NCBI GenBank assembly: GCA_035771175.1
Contig: CM069603.1
Coordinates: 18,018,286-18,082,285 of the forward strand
Direction of reading: 5' to 3'
DNA length: 64,000 bases
DNA from: Paratinospora sagittata
Lineage: Eukaryota > Streptophyta > Magnoliopsida > Ranunculales > Menispermaceae
The notes beneath the pieces are model-generated. The model was not told the DNA's origin. It saw only the letters and a program-made list of their open reading frames with translations, and did no database searches. This document shows positions 36,701 through 52,100 of the stretch, piece by piece (positions within the stretch are counted from its first letter, which is position 1; the number at the start of each line of letters is the position of its first letter). The translations under genes and the position numbers were made by a program.

Positions 36701-38910
36701 AGAGCAAGAGTACTAAAAAATGATTTGAATTCAAAACATTGTTCAATCTAAAGTTTTTTGGGGGTGCAAGACAATGGGAATCATCTAGGTGTTACTAGAG
36801 AATATTTCAATTAAGATAACCTGGCAAAACTGTGAAGGAATAGAAAAATCGAGCAAGCAGAAGTGCCCACATTTTTCTCGTTAGAAATATAAGATTTTAG
36901 TCTAAGACGTGCCAATTGCTGGATAGCCTTATTTTTGAAAAATTAATATTTTGACACTAAAGAACCATTTCATTGACTCAAAACACTTTGATATAAGAAT
37001 AAACACTTTTAAATAATTCAAAACTCATTAAAATTATGATTAAAACCTTTCGGAAAACATTTTTGTAAAAATGAAATACTATATCAAAAGTGATTTTGAA
37101 GACTTTGCAATTTTCAGAGTTTTAGTGCTAAGATTGATCGAGGGGTTACCTTACACACCAGAGATCAAACTAATGCATTAGACATGAGATATGTCTTCGT
37201 TCTTCGAGCTTGATCATTGTAGAATTCGAAAGCTATTGTTTGATGTGTTCTTGATGCAAAACAGGTGATGTGTTCCTCTTTGATGTGTTATCTTACCGAG
37301 ACCACTTCATATACTTAGAGTTTTAAACAATGGGTAGCCTCTGCAAATCTTAGCACACAAGGGATAAAATGAAGAACTAGCTGAACATCAAGACAGATTG
37401 CAATTTTGATTCAATTCGAAGCCTTTTTTTTGCAAAGGCAAGAATCATTACTTTCTTCTCTTGAAAAACTCTTCGAAAACCTCAATCTAACTTGCAAATA
37501 TCCTGCGTGTTGTATTTTTAAAAATCAGAGAATAAGTGTTTTATAAAATTTGAAGTTGAAGGTTAAAGAGCAAGAGTACTACAAAATGATTTGAATTCAA
37601 AACATTGTTCAATCTAAAGTTTTTTGGGCGTGCGAGACAATGGGAATCATCTAGGTGTTACTAGAGAATATTTCAATTAAGATAACCTGGCAAAACGGTG
37701 AAGGAATAGAAAAATCGAGCAAGCAGAAGTGCCCACATTTTTCTCGTTAGAAATATCAGATTTTAGTCTAAGACGAGCCAATTGCTGGATAGCCTTATTT
37801 TTGAAAAATTAATATTTTGACACTAAAGAACCATTTCATTGATTCAAAACACTTTGATATAAGAATAAACACTTTTAAATAATTCAAAACTCATTAAAAT
37901 TATGATTAAAACCTTTCGGAAAACATTTTTGTAAAAATGAAATACTATATCGAAAGTGATTTTGAAGACTTTGCAATTTTCAGAGTTTTAGTGCTAAGAT
38001 TGATCGAGGGGTTACCTTACACACCAGAGATCAAACTAATGCATTAGACATGAGATATGTCTTCGTTCTTCAAGCTTGATCATTGTCGATTCCGAAAGCT
38101 ATTGTTTGATGTGTTCTTGATGCAAAACAGGTGATGTGTTCCTTTTTGATGTGTTATCCTATCGAGACCACTTCATATACTTAGAGTTTAAACAATGGAT
38201 AGCCTCTGCAAATCTTAGCACACAAGGGATAAAATGAAGAACTAGCTGAACATCAAGACAGATTGCAATTTTGATTCAATTCGAAGCCTTTTTTTGCAAA
38301 GGCAAGAATCATTACTTTCTTCTCTTGAAAAACTCTTCGAAAAGCTCAATCTAACTTGCAAATATCGTGCGTGTTGTATTTTTGAAAATCAGAGAATGAG
38401 TGTTTTATTAAATTTGAAGTTGAAGGTTAAAGAGCAAGAGTACTACAAAATGATTTGAATTCAAAACATTGTTCAATCTAAAGTTTTTTGGGCGTGCGAG
38501 ACAATGGGAATCATCTAGGTGTTACTAGAGAATATTTCAATTAAGATAACCTGGCAAAATTGTGAAGGAATAGAAAAATCGAGCAAGCAGAAGAGCCCAC
38601 ATTTTTCTCGTTAGAAATATAAGATTTTAGTCTAAGACGTGCCAATTGCTGGATAGCCTTATTTTTGAAAAATTAATATTTTGACACTAAAGAACCATTT
38701 CATTGACTCAAAACACTTTGATATAAGAATAAACACTTTTAAATAATTCAAAACTCATTAAAATTATGATTAAAACCTTTCGGAAAATATTTTTGTAAAA
38801 ATGAAATACTATATCGAAAGTGATTTTGAAGACTTTGCAATTTTCAGAGTTTTAGTGCTAAGATTGATCGAGGGGTTACCTTACACACCAGAGATCAAAC
38901 TAATGCATTA
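33771..38910 (+). repeat. Two copies of a 2570-bp trimeric higher-order repeat
   Basis: The order short-long-long (840/866/864 bp) occurs at 33771-36340 and again at 36341-38910. Markers agree by position: GAATCCG in the short unit, AGAATTCG plus GGGTAGCC in the second, CGATTCCG with ATCCTATCGAG in the third. The second and third units look nearly identical between copies. Confidence 0.85.
37181..38046 (+). repeat. Representative C monomer (866 bp)
   Basis: Parts in order: anchor dyad at 37181-37195; 25-bp module 37242-37266, bounded by GATGTGTTC direct repeats; remnant frame ATG AAG AAC TAG at 37369-37380; then GCAAGAGTACTACAAAATG and AT-rich sequence; deletion scar near 37777, where A/B monomers have about 300 bp more; then AT-rich sequence to the next anchor. 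Relative to B there is also a 12-bp, in-frame loss just after the TAG (CTGAAC joined to ATCAAG). Confidence 0.9.
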
Positions 38911-39751
38911 GACATGAGATATGTCTTCGTTCTTCGAGCTTGATCATTGTCGAATCCGAAAGCTATTGTTTGATGTGTTCCTCTTTGATGTGTTATCTTA
39001 CCGAGACCACTTCATATACTTAGAGTTTTAAACAATGGGTAGCCTCTGCAAATCTTAGCACACAAGGGATAAAATGAAGAACTAGCTGAACATCAAGACA
39101 GATTGCAATTTTGATTCAATTCGAAGCCTTTTTTTTGCAAAGGCAAGAATCATTACTTTCTTCTCTTGAAAAACTCTTCGAAAACCTCAATCTAACTTGC
39201 AAATATCCTGCGTGTTGTATTTTTAAAAATCAGAGAATAAGTGTTTTATAAAATTTGAAGTTGAAGGTTAAAGAGCAAGAGTACTACAAAATGATTTGAA
39301 TTCAAAACATTGTTCAATCTAAAGTTTTTTGGGCGTGCGAGACAATGGGAATCATCTAGGTGTTACTAGAGAATATTTCAATTAAGATAACCTGGCAAAA
39401 CGGTGAAGGAATAGAAAAATCGAGCAAGCAGAAGTGCCCACATTTTTCTCGTTAGAAATATCAGATTTTAGTCTAAGACGAGCCAATTGCTGGATAGCCT
39501 TATTTTTGAAAAATTAATATTTTGACACTAAAGAACCATTTCATTGATTCAAAACACTTTGATATAAGAATAAACACTTTTAAATAATTCAAAACTCATT
39601 AAAATTATGATTAAAACCTTTCGGAAAACATTTTTGTAAAAATGAAATACTATATCGAAAGTGATTTTGAAGACTTTGCAATTTTCAGAGTTTTAGTGCT
39701 AAGATTGATCGAGGGGTTACCTTACACACCAGAGATCAAACTAATGCATTA
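38911..39751 (+). repeat. Hybrid C monomer (841 bp) from unequal exchange
   Basis: The head has the short-unit marker CGAATCCG and lacks the 25-bp module, as at 36341. From GGGTAGCCTCTGC onward it carries the variants of the unit at 37181 (CGAAAACCTCAATC, ATCCTGCG, TTTTTAAAAATCAG, AACGGTG). The switch falls between about 38975 and 39040. The next unit (39752) copies 38047, including its private CAAGCTTGATC, giving a 1705-bp local duplication. Confidence 0.85.
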
Positions 39752-42700
39752 GACATGAGATATGTCTTCGTTCTTCAAGCTTGATCATTGTCGATTCCGA
39801 AAGCTATTGTTTGATGTGTTCTTGATGCAAAACAGGTGATGTGTTCCTTTTTGATGTGTTATCCTATCGAGACCACTTCATATACTTAGAGTTTAAACAA
39901 TGGATAGCCTCTGCAAATCTTAGCACACAAGGGATAAAATGAAGAACTAGCTGAACATCAAGACAGATTGCAATTTTGATTCAATTCGAAGCCTTTTTTT
40001 GCAAAGGCAAGAATCATTACTTTCTTCTCTTGAAAAACTCTTCGAAAAGCTCAATCTAACTTGCAAATATCGTGCGTGTTGTATTTTTGAAAATCAGAGA
40101 ATGAGTGTTTTATTAAATTTGAAGTTGAAGGTTAAAGAGCAAGAGTACTACAAAATGATTTGAATTCAAAACATTGTTCAATCTAAAGTTTTTTGGGCGT
40201 GCGAGACAATGGGAATCATCTAGGTGTTACTAGAGAATATTTCAATTAAGATAACCTGGCAAAATTGTGAAGGAATAGAAAAATCGAGCAAGCAGAAGAG
40301 CCCACATTTTTCTCGTTAGAAATATAAGATTTTAGTCTAAGACGTGCCAATTGCTGGATAGCCTTATTTTTGAAAAATTAATATTTTGACACTAAAGAAC
40401 CATTTCATTGACTCAAAACACTTTGATATAAGAATAAACACTTTTAAATAATTCAAAACTCATTAAAATTATGATTAAAACCTTTCGGAAAATATTTTTG
40501 TAAAAATGAAATACTATATCGAAAGTGATTTTGAAGACTTTGCAATTTTCAGAGTTTTAGTGCTAAGATTGATCGAGGGGTTACCTTACACACCAGAGAT
40601 CAAACTAATGCATTAGACATGAGATATGTCTTCGTTCTTCGAGCTTGATCATTGTCGAATCCGAAAGCTATTGTTTGATGTGTTCCTCTTTGATGTGTTA
40701 TCTTACCGAGACCACTTCATATACTTAGAGTTTTAAACAATGGACAGCCTTTGCAAATCTTAGCACACAAGGGATAAAATGAAGAACTAGCTGAACATCA
40801 AGACAGATTGCAATTTTGATTCAATTCGAAGCCTTTTTTTGCAAAGACAAGAATCATTACTTTGTTCTCTTGAAAAACTCTTCGAAAAGCTCAATCTAAC
40901 TTGCAAATATCGTGCGTGTTGAATTTTTGAAAATCAGAGAATGAGTGTTTTATAAAATTTGAAGTTGAAGGTTAAAGAGCAAGAGTACTAAAAAATGATT
41001 TGAATTCAAAACATTGTTCAATCTAAAGTTTTTTGGGGGTGCAAGACAATGGGAATCATCTAGGTGTTACTAGAGAATATTTCAATTAAGATAACCTGGC
41101 AAAACTGTGAAGGAATAGAAAAATCGAGCAAGCAGAAGTGCCCACATTTTTCTCGTTAGAAATATAAGATTTTAGTCTAAGACGTGCCAATTGCTGGATA
41201 GCCTTATTTTTGAAAAATTAATATTTTGACACTAAAGAACCATTTCATTGACTCAAAACACTTTGATATAAGAATAAACACTTTTAAATAATTCAAAACT
41301 CATTAAAATTATGATTAAAACCTTTCGGAAAACATTTTTGTAAAAATGAAATACTATATCAAAAGTGATTTTGAAGACTTTGCAATTTTCAGAGTTTTAG
41401 TGCTAAGATTGATCGAGGGGTTACCTTACACACCAAAGATCAAACTAATGCATTAGACATGAGATATGTCTTCGTTCTTCGAGCTTGATCATTGTAGAAT
41501 TCGAAAGCTATTGTTTGATGTGTTCTTGATGCAAAACAGGTGATGTGTTCCTCTTTGATGTGTTATCTTACCGAGACCACTTCATATACTTAGAGTTTTA
41601 AACAATGGGTAGCCTCTGCAAATCTTAGCACACAAGGGATAAAATGAAGAACTAGCTGAACATCAAGACAGATTGCAATTTTGATTCAATTCGAAGCCTT
41701 TTTTTTTGCAAAGGCAAGAATCATTACTTTCTTCTCTTGAAAAACTCTTCGAAAACCTCAATCTAACTTGCAAATATCCTGCGTGTTGTATTTTTGAAAA
41801 TCAGAGAATAAGTGTTTTATAAAATTTGAAGTTGAAGGTTAAAGAGCAAGAGTACTACAAAATGATTTGAATTCAAAACATTGTTCAATCTAAAGTTTTT
41901 TGGGCGTGCGAGACAATGGGAATCATCTAGGTGTTACTAGAGAATATTTCAATTAAGATAACCTGGCAAAACGGTGAAGGAATAGAAAAATCGAGCAAGC
42001 AGAAGTGCCCACATTTTTCTCGTTAGAAATATCAGATTTTAGTCTAAGACGAGCCAAATGCTGGATAGCCTTAGTTTTGAAAAATTAATATTTTGACACT
42101 AAAGAACCATTTCATTGACTCAAAACACTTTGATATAAGAATAAACACTTTTAAATAATTCAAAACTCATTAAAATTATGATTAAAACCTTTCGGAAAAC
42201 ATTTTTGTAAAAATGAAATACTATATCGAAAGTGATTTTGAAGACTTTGCAATTTTCAGAGTTTTAGTGCTAAGATTGATCGAGGGGTTACCTTACACAC
42301 CAGAGATCAAACTAATGCATTAGACATGAGATATGTCTTCGTTCTTCGAGCTTGATCATTGTCGATTCCGAAAGCTATTGTTTGATGTGTTCTTGATGCA
42401 AAACAGGTGATGTGTTCCTTTTTGATGTGTTATCCTATCGAGACCACTTCATATACTTAGAGTTTAAACAATGGATAGCCTCTGCAAATCTTAGCACACA
42501 AGGGATAAAATGAAGAACTAGCTGAACATCAAGACAGATTGCAATTTTGATTCAATTCGAAGCCTTTTTTTGCAAAGGCAAGAATCATTACTTTCTTCTC
42601 TTGAAAAACTCTTCGAAAAGCTCAATCTAACTTGCAAATATCGTGCGTGTTGTATTTTTGAAAATCAGAGAATGAGTGTTTTATTAAATTTGAAGTTGAA

Positions 42701-44051
42701 GGTTAAAGAGCAAGAGTACTACAAAATGATTTGAATTCAAAACATTGTTCAATCTAAAGTTTTTTGGGCGTGCGAGACAATGGGAATCATCTTGGTGTTA
42801 CTAGAGAATATTTCAATTAAGATAACCTGGCAAAATTGTGAAGGAATAGAAAAATCGAGCAAGCAGAAGAGCCCACATTTTTCTCGTTAGAAATATAAGA
42901 TTTTAGTCTAAGACGTGCCAATTGCTGGATAGCCTTATTTTTGAAAAATTAATATTTTGACACTAAAGAACCATTTCATTGACTCAAAACACTTTGATAT
43001 AAGAATAAACACTTTTAAATAATTCAAAACTCATTAAAATTATGATTAAAACCTTTCGGAAAACATTTTTGTAAAAATGAAATACTATATCGAAAGTGAT
43101 TTTGAAGACTTTGCAATTTTCAGAGTTTTAGTGCTAAGAATGATCGAGGGGTTACCTTACACACCAGAGATCAAACTAATGCATTAGACATGAGATATGT
43201 CTTCGTTCTTCGAGCTTGATCATTGTCGAATTCGAAAGCTATTGTTTGATGTGTTCTTGATGCAAAACAGGTGATGTGTTCCTCTTTGATGTGTTATCTT
43301 ACCGAGACCACTTCATATACTTAGAGTTTTAAACAATGGATAGCCTCTGCAAATCTTAGCACACAAGGGATAAAATGAAGAACTAGCTGAACATCAAGAC
43401 AGATTGCAATTTTGATTCAATTCGAAGCCTTTTTTTGCAAAGGCAAGAATCATTACTTTCTTCTCTTGAAAAACTCTTCGAAAAGCTCAATCTAACTTGC
43501 AAATATCGTGCGTGTTGAATTTTTGAAAATCAGAGAATGAGTGTTTTATAAAATTTGAAGTTGAAGGTTAAAGAGCAAGAGTACTAAAAAATGATTTGAA
43601 TTCAAAACATTGTTCAATCTAAAGTTTTTTGCGCGTGCGAGACAATGGGAATCATCTAGGTGTTACTAGAGAATATTTCAATTAAGATAACCTGGCAAAA
43701 CTGTGAAGGAATAGAAAAATCGAGCAAGCAGAAGTGCCCACATTTTTCTCGTTAGAAATATAAGATTTTAGTCTAAGACGTGCCAATTGCTGGATAGCCT
43801 TATTTTTGAGAAATTAATATTTTGACACTAAAGAACCATTTCAATGACTCAAAACACTTTGATATAAGAAGAAACACTTTTAAATAATTCAAAACTCATT
43901 AAAATTATGATTAAAACCTTTCGGAAAACATTTTTGTAAAAATGAAATACTATATCGAAAGTGATTTTGAAGACTTTGCAATTTTCAGAGTTTTAGTGCT
44001 AAGATTGATCGAGGGGTTACCTTACACACCAGAGATCAAACTAATGCATTA

Positions 44052-47000
44052 GACATGAGATATGTCTTCGTTCTTCGAGCTTGATCATTGTCGAATCCGA
44101 AAGCTATTGTTTGATGTGTTCCTCTTTGATGTGTTATCTTACCGAGACCACTTCATATACTTAGAGTTTTAAACAATGGATAGCCTTTGCAAATCTTAGC
44201 ACACAAGGGATAAAATGAAGAACTAGCTGAACATCAAGACAGATTGCAATTTTGATTCAATTCGAAGCCTTTTTTTGCAAAGACAAGAATCATTACTTTC
44301 TTCTCTTGAAAAACTCTTCGAAAAGGTCAATCTAACTTGCAAATATCGTGCGTGTTGAATTTTTGAAAATCAGAGAATGAGTGTTTTATAAAATTTGAAG
44401 TTGAAGGTTAAAGAGCAAGAGTACTAAAAAATGATTTGAATTCAAAACATTGTTCAATCTAAAGTTTTTTGGGGGTGCGAGACAATGGGAATCATCTAGG
44501 TGTTACTAGAGAATATTTCAATTAAGATAACCTGGCAAAACTGTGAAGGAATAGAAAAATCGAGCAAGCAGAAGTGCCCACATTTTTCTCGTTAGAAATA
44601 TAAGATTTTAGTCTAAGACGTGCCAATTGCTGGATAGCCTTATTTTTGAAAAATTAATATTTTGACACTAAAGAACCATTTCATTGACTCAAAACACTTT
44701 GATATAAGAATAAACACTTTTAAATAATTCAAGACTCATTAAAATTATGATTAAAACCTTTCGGAAAACATTTTTGTAAAAATGAAATACTATATCAAAA
44801 GTGATTTTGAAGACTTTGCAATTTTCAGAGTTTTAGTGCTAAGATTGATCGAGGGGTTACCTTACACACCAGAGATCAAACTAATGCATTAGACATGAGA
44901 TATGTCTTCGTTCTTCGAGCTTGATCATTGTAGAATTCGAAAGCTATTGTTTGATGTGTTCTTGATGCAAACAGGTGATGTGTTCCTCTTTGATGTGTTA
45001 TCTTACCGAGACCACTTCATATACTTAGAGTTTTAAACAATGGGTAGCCTCTGCAAATCTTAGCACACAAGGGATAAAATGAAGAACTAGCTGAACATCA
45101 AGACAGATTGCAATTTTGATTCAATTCGAAGCCTTTTTTTTGCAAAGGCAAGAATCATTACTTTCTTCTCTTGAAAAACTCTTCGAAAAGCTCAATCTAA
45201 CTTGCAAATATCCTGCGTGTTGTATTTTTGAAAATCAGAGAATAAGTGTTTTATAAAATTTGAAGTTGAAGGTTAAAGAGCAAGAGTACTACAAAATGAT
45301 TTGAATTCAAAACATTGTTCAATCTAAAGTTTTTTGGGCGTGCGAGACAATGGGAATCATCTAGGTGTTACTAGAGAATATTTCAATTAAGATAACCTGG
45401 CAAAACGGTGAAGGAATAGAAAAATCGAGCAAGCAGAAGTGCCCACATTTTTCTCGTTAGAAATATAAGATTTTAGTCTAAGACGAGCCAATTGCTGGAT
45501 AGCCTTATTTTTTAAAAATTAATATTTTGACACTAAAGAACCATTTCATTGACTCAAAACACTTTGATATAAGAATAAACACTTTTAAATAATTCAAAAC
45601 TCATTAAAATTATGATTAAAACCTTTCGAAAAACATTTTTGTAAAAATGAAATACTATATCGAAAGTGATTTTGAAGACTTTGCAATTTTCAGAGTTTTA
45701 GTGCTAAGATTGATCGAGGGGTTACCTTACACACCAGAGATCAAACTAATGCATTAGACATGAGATATGTCTTCGTTCTTCGAGCTTGATCATTGTCGAT
45801 TCCGAAAGCTATTGTTTGATGTGTTCTTGATGCAAAACAGGTGATGTGTTCCTTTTTGATGTGTTATCCTATCGAGACCACTTCATATACTTAGAGTTTA
45901 AACAATGGATAGCCTCTGCAAATCTTAGCACACAAGGGATAAAATGAAGAACTAGCTGAACATCAAGACAGATTGCAATTTTGATTCAATTCGAAGCCTT
46001 TTTTTGCAAAGGCAAGAATCATTACTTTCTTCTCTTGAAAAACTCTTCGAAAAGCTCAATCTAACTTGCAAATATCGTGCGTGTTGAATTTTTGAAAATC
46101 AGAGAATGAGTGTTTTATAAAATTTGAAGTTGAAGGTTAAAGAGCAAGAGTACTAAAAAATGATTTGAATTCAAAACATTGTTCAATCTAAAGTTTTTTG
46201 CGCGTGCGAGACAATGGGAATCATCTAGGTGTTACTAGAGAATATTTCAATTAAGATAACCTGGCAAAACTGTGAAGGAATAGAAAAATCGAGCAAGCAG
46301 AAGTGCCCACATTTTTCTCGTTAGAAATATAAGATTTTAGTCTAAGACGTGCCAATTGCTGGATAGCCTTATTTTTGAGAAATTAATATTTTGACACTAA
46401 AGAACCATTTCAATGACTCAAAACACTTTGATATAAGAAGAAACACTTTTAAATAATTCAAAACTCATTAAAATTATGATTAAAACCTTTCGGAAAACAT
46501 TTTTGTAAAAATGAAATACTATATCGAAAGTGATTTTGAAGACTTTGCAATTTTCAGAGTTTTAGTGCTAAGATTGATCGAGGGGTTACCTTACACACCA
46601 GAGATCAAACTAATGCATTAGACATGAGATATGTCTTCGTTCTTCGAGCTTGATCATTGTCGAATCCGAAAGCTATTGTTTGATGTGTTCCTCTTTGATG
46701 TGTTATCTTACCGAGACCACTTCATATACTTAGAGTTTTAAACAATGGATAGCCTTTGCAAATCTTAGCACACAAGGGATAAAATGAAGAACTAGCTGAA
46801 CATCAAGACAGATTGCAATTTTGATTCAATTCGAAGCCTTTTTTTGCAAAGACAAGAATCATTACTTTCTTCTCTTGAAAAACTCTTCGAAAAGGTCAAT
46901 CTAACTTGCAAATATCGTGCGTGTTGAATTTTTGAAAATCAGAGAATGAGTGTTTTATAAAATTTGAAGTTGAAGGTTAAAGAGCAAGAGTACTAAAAAA

Positions 47001-49189
47001 TGATTTGAATTCAAAACATTGTTCAATCTAAAGTTTTTTGGGGGTGCGAGACAATGGGAATCATCTAGGTGTTACTAGAGAATATTTCAATTAAGATAAC
47101 CTGGCAAAACTGTGAAGGAATAGAAAAATCGAGCAAGCAGAAGTGCCCACATTTTTCTCGTTAGAAATATAAGATTTTAGTCTAAGACGTGCCAATTGCT
47201 GGATAGCCTTATTTTTGAAAAATTAATATTTTGACACTAAAGAACCATTTCATTGACTCAAAACACTTTGATATAAGAATAAACACTTTTAAATAATTCA
47301 AGACTCATTAAAATTATGATTAAAACCTTTCGGAAAACATTTTTGTAAAAATGAAATACTATATCAAAAGTGATTTTGAAGACTTTGCAATTTTCAGAGT
47401 TTTAGTGCTAAGATTGATCGAGGGGTTACCTTACACACCAGAGATCAAACTAATGCATTAGACATGAGATATGTCTTCGTTCTTCGAGCTTGATCATTGT
47501 AGAATTCGAAAGCTATTGTTTGATGTGTTCTTGATGCAAACAGGTGATGTGTTCCTCTTTGATGTGTTATCTTACCGAGACCACTTCATATACTTAGAGT
47601 TTTAAACAATGGGTAGCCTCTGCAAATCTTAGCACACAAGGGATAAAATGAAGAACTAGCTGAACATCAAGACAGATTGCAATTTTGATTCAATTCGAAG
47701 CCTTTTTTTTGCAAAGGCAAGAATCATTACTTTCTTCTCTTGAAAAACTCTTCGAAAAGCTCAATCTAACTTGCAAATATCCTGCGTGTTGTATTTTTGA
47801 AAATCAGAGAATAAGTGTTTTATAAAATTTGAAGTTGAAGGTTAAAGAGCAAGAGTACTACAAAATGATTTGAATTCAAAACATTGTTCAATCTAAAGTT
47901 TTTTGGGCGTGCGAGACAATGGGAATCATCTAGGTGTTACTAGAGAATATTTCAATTAAGATAACCTGGCAAAACGGTGAAGGAATAGAAAAATCGAGCA
48001 AGCAGAAGTGCCCACATTTTTCTCGTTAGAAATATAAGATTTTAGTCTAAGACGAGCCAATTGCTGGATAGCCTTATTTTTTAAAAATTAATATTTTGAC
48101 ACTAAAGAACCATTTCATTGACTCAAAACACTTTGATATAAGAATAAACACTTTTAAATAATTCAAAACTCATTAAAATTATGATTAAAACCTTTCGAAA
48201 AACATTTTTGTAAAAATGAAATACTATATCGAAAGTGATTTTGAAGACTTTGCAATTTTCAGAGTTTTAGTGCTAAGATTGATCGAGGGGTTACCTTACA
48301 CACCAGAGATCAAACTAATGCATTAGACATGAGATATGTCTTCGTTCTTCGAGCTTGATCATTGTCGATTCCGAAAGCTATTGTTTGATGTGTTCTTGAT
48401 GCAAAACAGGTGATGTGTTCCTTTTTGATGTGTTATCCTATCGAGACCACTTCATATACTTAGAGTTTAAACAATGGATAGCCTCTGCAAATCTTAGCAC
48501 ACAAGGGATAAAATGAAGAACTAGCTGAACATCAAGACAGATTGCAATTTTGATTCAATTCGAAGCCTTTTTTTGCAAAGGCAAGAATCATTACTTTCTT
48601 CTCTTGAAAAACTCTTCGAAAAGCTCAATCTAACTTGCAAATATCGTGCGTGTTGTATTTTTGAAAATCAGAGAATGAGTGTTTTATTAAATTTGAAGTT
48701 GAAGGTTAAAGAGCAAGAGTACTACAAAATGATTTGAATTCAAAACATTGTTCAATCTAAAGTTTTTTGGGCGTGCGAGACAATGGGAATCATCTAGGTG
48801 TTACTAGAGAATATTTCAATTAAGATAACCTGGCAAAATTGTGAAGGAATAGAAAAATCGAGCAAGCAGAAGAGCCCACATTTTTCTCGTTAGAAATATA
48901 AGATTTTAGTCTAAGACGTGCCAATTGCTGGATAGCCTTATTTTTGAAAAATTAATATTTTGACACTAAAGAACCATTTCATTGACTCAAAACACTTTGA
49001 TATAAGAATAAACACTTTTAAATAATTCAAAACTCATTAAAATTATGATTAAAACCTTTCGGAAAACATTTTTGTAAAAATGAAATACTATATCGAAAGT
49101 GATTTTGAAGACTTTGCAATTTTCAGAGTTTTAGTGCTAAGATTGATCGAGGGGTTACCTTACACACCAGAGATCAAACTAATGCATTA
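44052..49189 (+). repeat. Two copies of a 2569-bp trimeric higher-order repeat
   Basis: Anchors 44052/44892/45757 and 46621/47461/48326 repeat the same order. Private variants are shared: AAAAGGTCAATC in the first units, AAGACTCATT before the second anchors, GCAAACAGG in the second units, TTTTTTAAAAATT and CTTTCGAAAAAC before the third anchors. The third units differ in their second halves, so the duplication breakpoints lie inside them; the unit at 45757 is a hybrid of the 48326 and 43187 types. Confidence 0.85.
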
Positions 49190-52100
49190 GACATGAGATA
49201 TGTCTTCGTTCTTCGAGCTTGATCATTGTCGAATTCGAAAGCTATTGTTTGATGTGTTCTTGATGCAAAACAGGTGATGTGTTCCTCTTTGATGTGTTAT
49301 CTTACCGGGACCACTTCATATACTTAGAGTTTTAAACAATGGATAGCCTCTGCAAATCTTAGCACACAAGGGATAAAATGAAGAACTAGCTGAACATCAA
49401 GACAGATTGCAATTTTGATTCAATTCGAAGCCTTTTTTTGCAAAGGCAAGAATCATTACTTTCTTCTCTTGAAAAACTCTTCGAAAAGCTCAATCTAACT
49501 TGCAAATATCGTGCGTGTTGTATTTTTGAAAATCAGAGAATGGGTGTTTTATAAAATTTGAAGTTGAAGGTTAAAGAGCAAGAGTACTACAAAATGATTT
49601 GAATTCAAAACATTGTTCAATCTAAAGTTTTTTGGGCGTGCGAGACAATGGGAATCATCTAGGTGTTACTAGAGAATATTTCAATTAAGATAACCTGGCA
49701 AAACTGTGAAGGAATAGAAAAATCGAGCAAGCAGAAGTGCCCACATTTTTCTCGTTAGAAATATAAGATTTTAGTCTAAGACGTGCCAATTGCTGGATAG
49801 CCTTATTTTTGAGAAATTAATATTTTGATACTAAAGAACCATTTCAATGACTCAAAACACTTTGATATAAGAAGAAACACTTTTAAATAATTCAAAACTC
49901 ATTAAAAATTATGATTAAAACCTTTCGGAAAACATTTTTGTAAAAATGAAATACTATATCCAAAGTGATTTTGAAGACTTTGTAATTTTCAGAGTTTTAG
50001 TGCTAAGATTGATCGAGGGGATACCTTACACACCAGAGATCAAACTAATGCATTAGACATGAGATATGTCTTCGTTCTTCGAGCTTGATCATTGTAGAAT
50101 TCGAAAGCTATTGTTTGATGTGTTCTTGATGCAAAACAGGTGATGTGTTCCTCTTTGATGTGTTATCTTACCGCGACCACTTCATATACTTAGAGTTTTA
50201 AACAATGGATAGCCTCTGCAAATCTTAGCACACAAGGGATAAAATGAAGAACTAGCTGAACATCAAGATTGATTGCAATTTTGATTCAATTCGAAGCCTT
50301 TTTTTGCAAAGGCAAGAATCATTACTTTCTTCTCTTGAAAAACTCTTCGGAAAGCTCAATCTAACTTGCAAATATCGTGCGTGTTGAATTTTTGAAAATC
50401 AGAGAATGTGTGTTTTATAAAATTTGAAGTTGAAGGTTAAAGAGCAAGAGTACTAAAAAATGATTTGAATTCAAAACATTGTTCAATCTAAAGTTTTTTG
50501 CGCGTGCGAGACAATGGGAATCATCTAGGTGTTACTAGAGAATATTTCAATTAAGATAACCTGGCAAAATTGTGAAGGAATAGAAAAATGGAGCAAGCAG
50601 TGCCCACATTTTTCTCGTTAGAAATATAAGATTTTAGTCTAAGACGTGCCAATTGCTGGATAGCCTTATTTTTGAAAAATTAATATTTTGACACTAAAGA
50701 ACCATTTCATTGACTCAAAACACTTTGATATAAGAATAAACACTTTTAAATAATTTAAAACTCATTAAAATTATGATTAAAACCTTTCGGAAAACATTTT
50801 TGTAAAAATGAAATACTATATCGAAAGTGATTTTGAAGACTTTGCAATTTTCAGAGTTTTAGTGCTAAGATTGATCGAGGGGTTACCTTACACACCAGAG
50901 ATCAAACTAATGCATTAGACATGAGATATGTCTTCGTTCTTCGAGCTTGATCATTGTCGAATTCGAAAGCTATTGTTTGATGTGTTCTTGATGCAAAACA
51001 GGTGATGTGTTCCTCTTTGATGTGTTATCTTACCGAGACCACTTCATATACTTAGAGTTTTAAACAATGGATAGCCTCTGCAAATCTTAGCACACAAGGG
51101 ATAAAATGAAGAACTAGCTGAACATCAAGACAGATTGCAATTTTGATTCAATTCGAAGCCTTTTTTTGCAAAGGCAAGAATCATTACTTTCTTCTCTTGA
51201 AAAACTCTTCGAAAAGCTCAATCTAACTTGCAAATATCGTGCGTGTTGTATTTTTGAAAATCAGAGAATGAGTGCTTTATTAAATTTGAAGTTGAAGGTG
51301 AAAGAGCAAGAGTACTACAAAATGATTTGAATTCAAAACATTGTTCAATCTAAAGTTTTTTGGGCGTGCGAGACAATGGGAATCATCTAGGTGTTACTAG
51401 AGAATATTTCAATTAAGATAACCTGGCAAAACTGTGAAGGAATAGAAAAATCGAGCAAGCAGAAGTGCCCACATTTTTCTCTTTAGAAATATAAGATTTT
51501 AGTCTAAGACGTGCCAATTGCTGGATAGCCTTATTTTTGAAAAATTAATATTTTGACACTAAAGAACCATTTCATTGACTCAAAACACTTTGATATAAGA
51601 ATAAACACTTTTAAATAATTCAAAACTCATTAAAAATTATGATTAAAACCTTTCGGAAAACATTTTTGCAAAAATGAAATACTATATCCAAAGTGATTTT
51701 GAAGACTTTGCAATTTTCAGAGTTTTAGTGCTAAGATTGATCGAGGGGATACGTTACACACCAGAGATCAAACTAATGCATTAGACATGAGATATGTCTT
51801 CGTTCTTCGAGCTTGATCATTGTAGAATTCGAAAGCTATTGTTTGATGTGTTCTTGATGCAAAACAGGTGATGTGTTCCTCTTTGATGTGTTATCTTACC
51901 GAGACCACTTCATATACTTATAGTTTTAAACAATGGATAGCCTCTGCAAATCTTAGCACACAAGGGATAAAATGAAGAACTAGCTGAACATCAAGATTGA
52001 TTGCAATTTTGATTCAATTCGAAGCCTTTTTTTGCAAAGGCAAGAATCATTACTTTCTTCTCTTGAAAAACTCTTCGAAAAGCTCAATCTAACTTGCAAA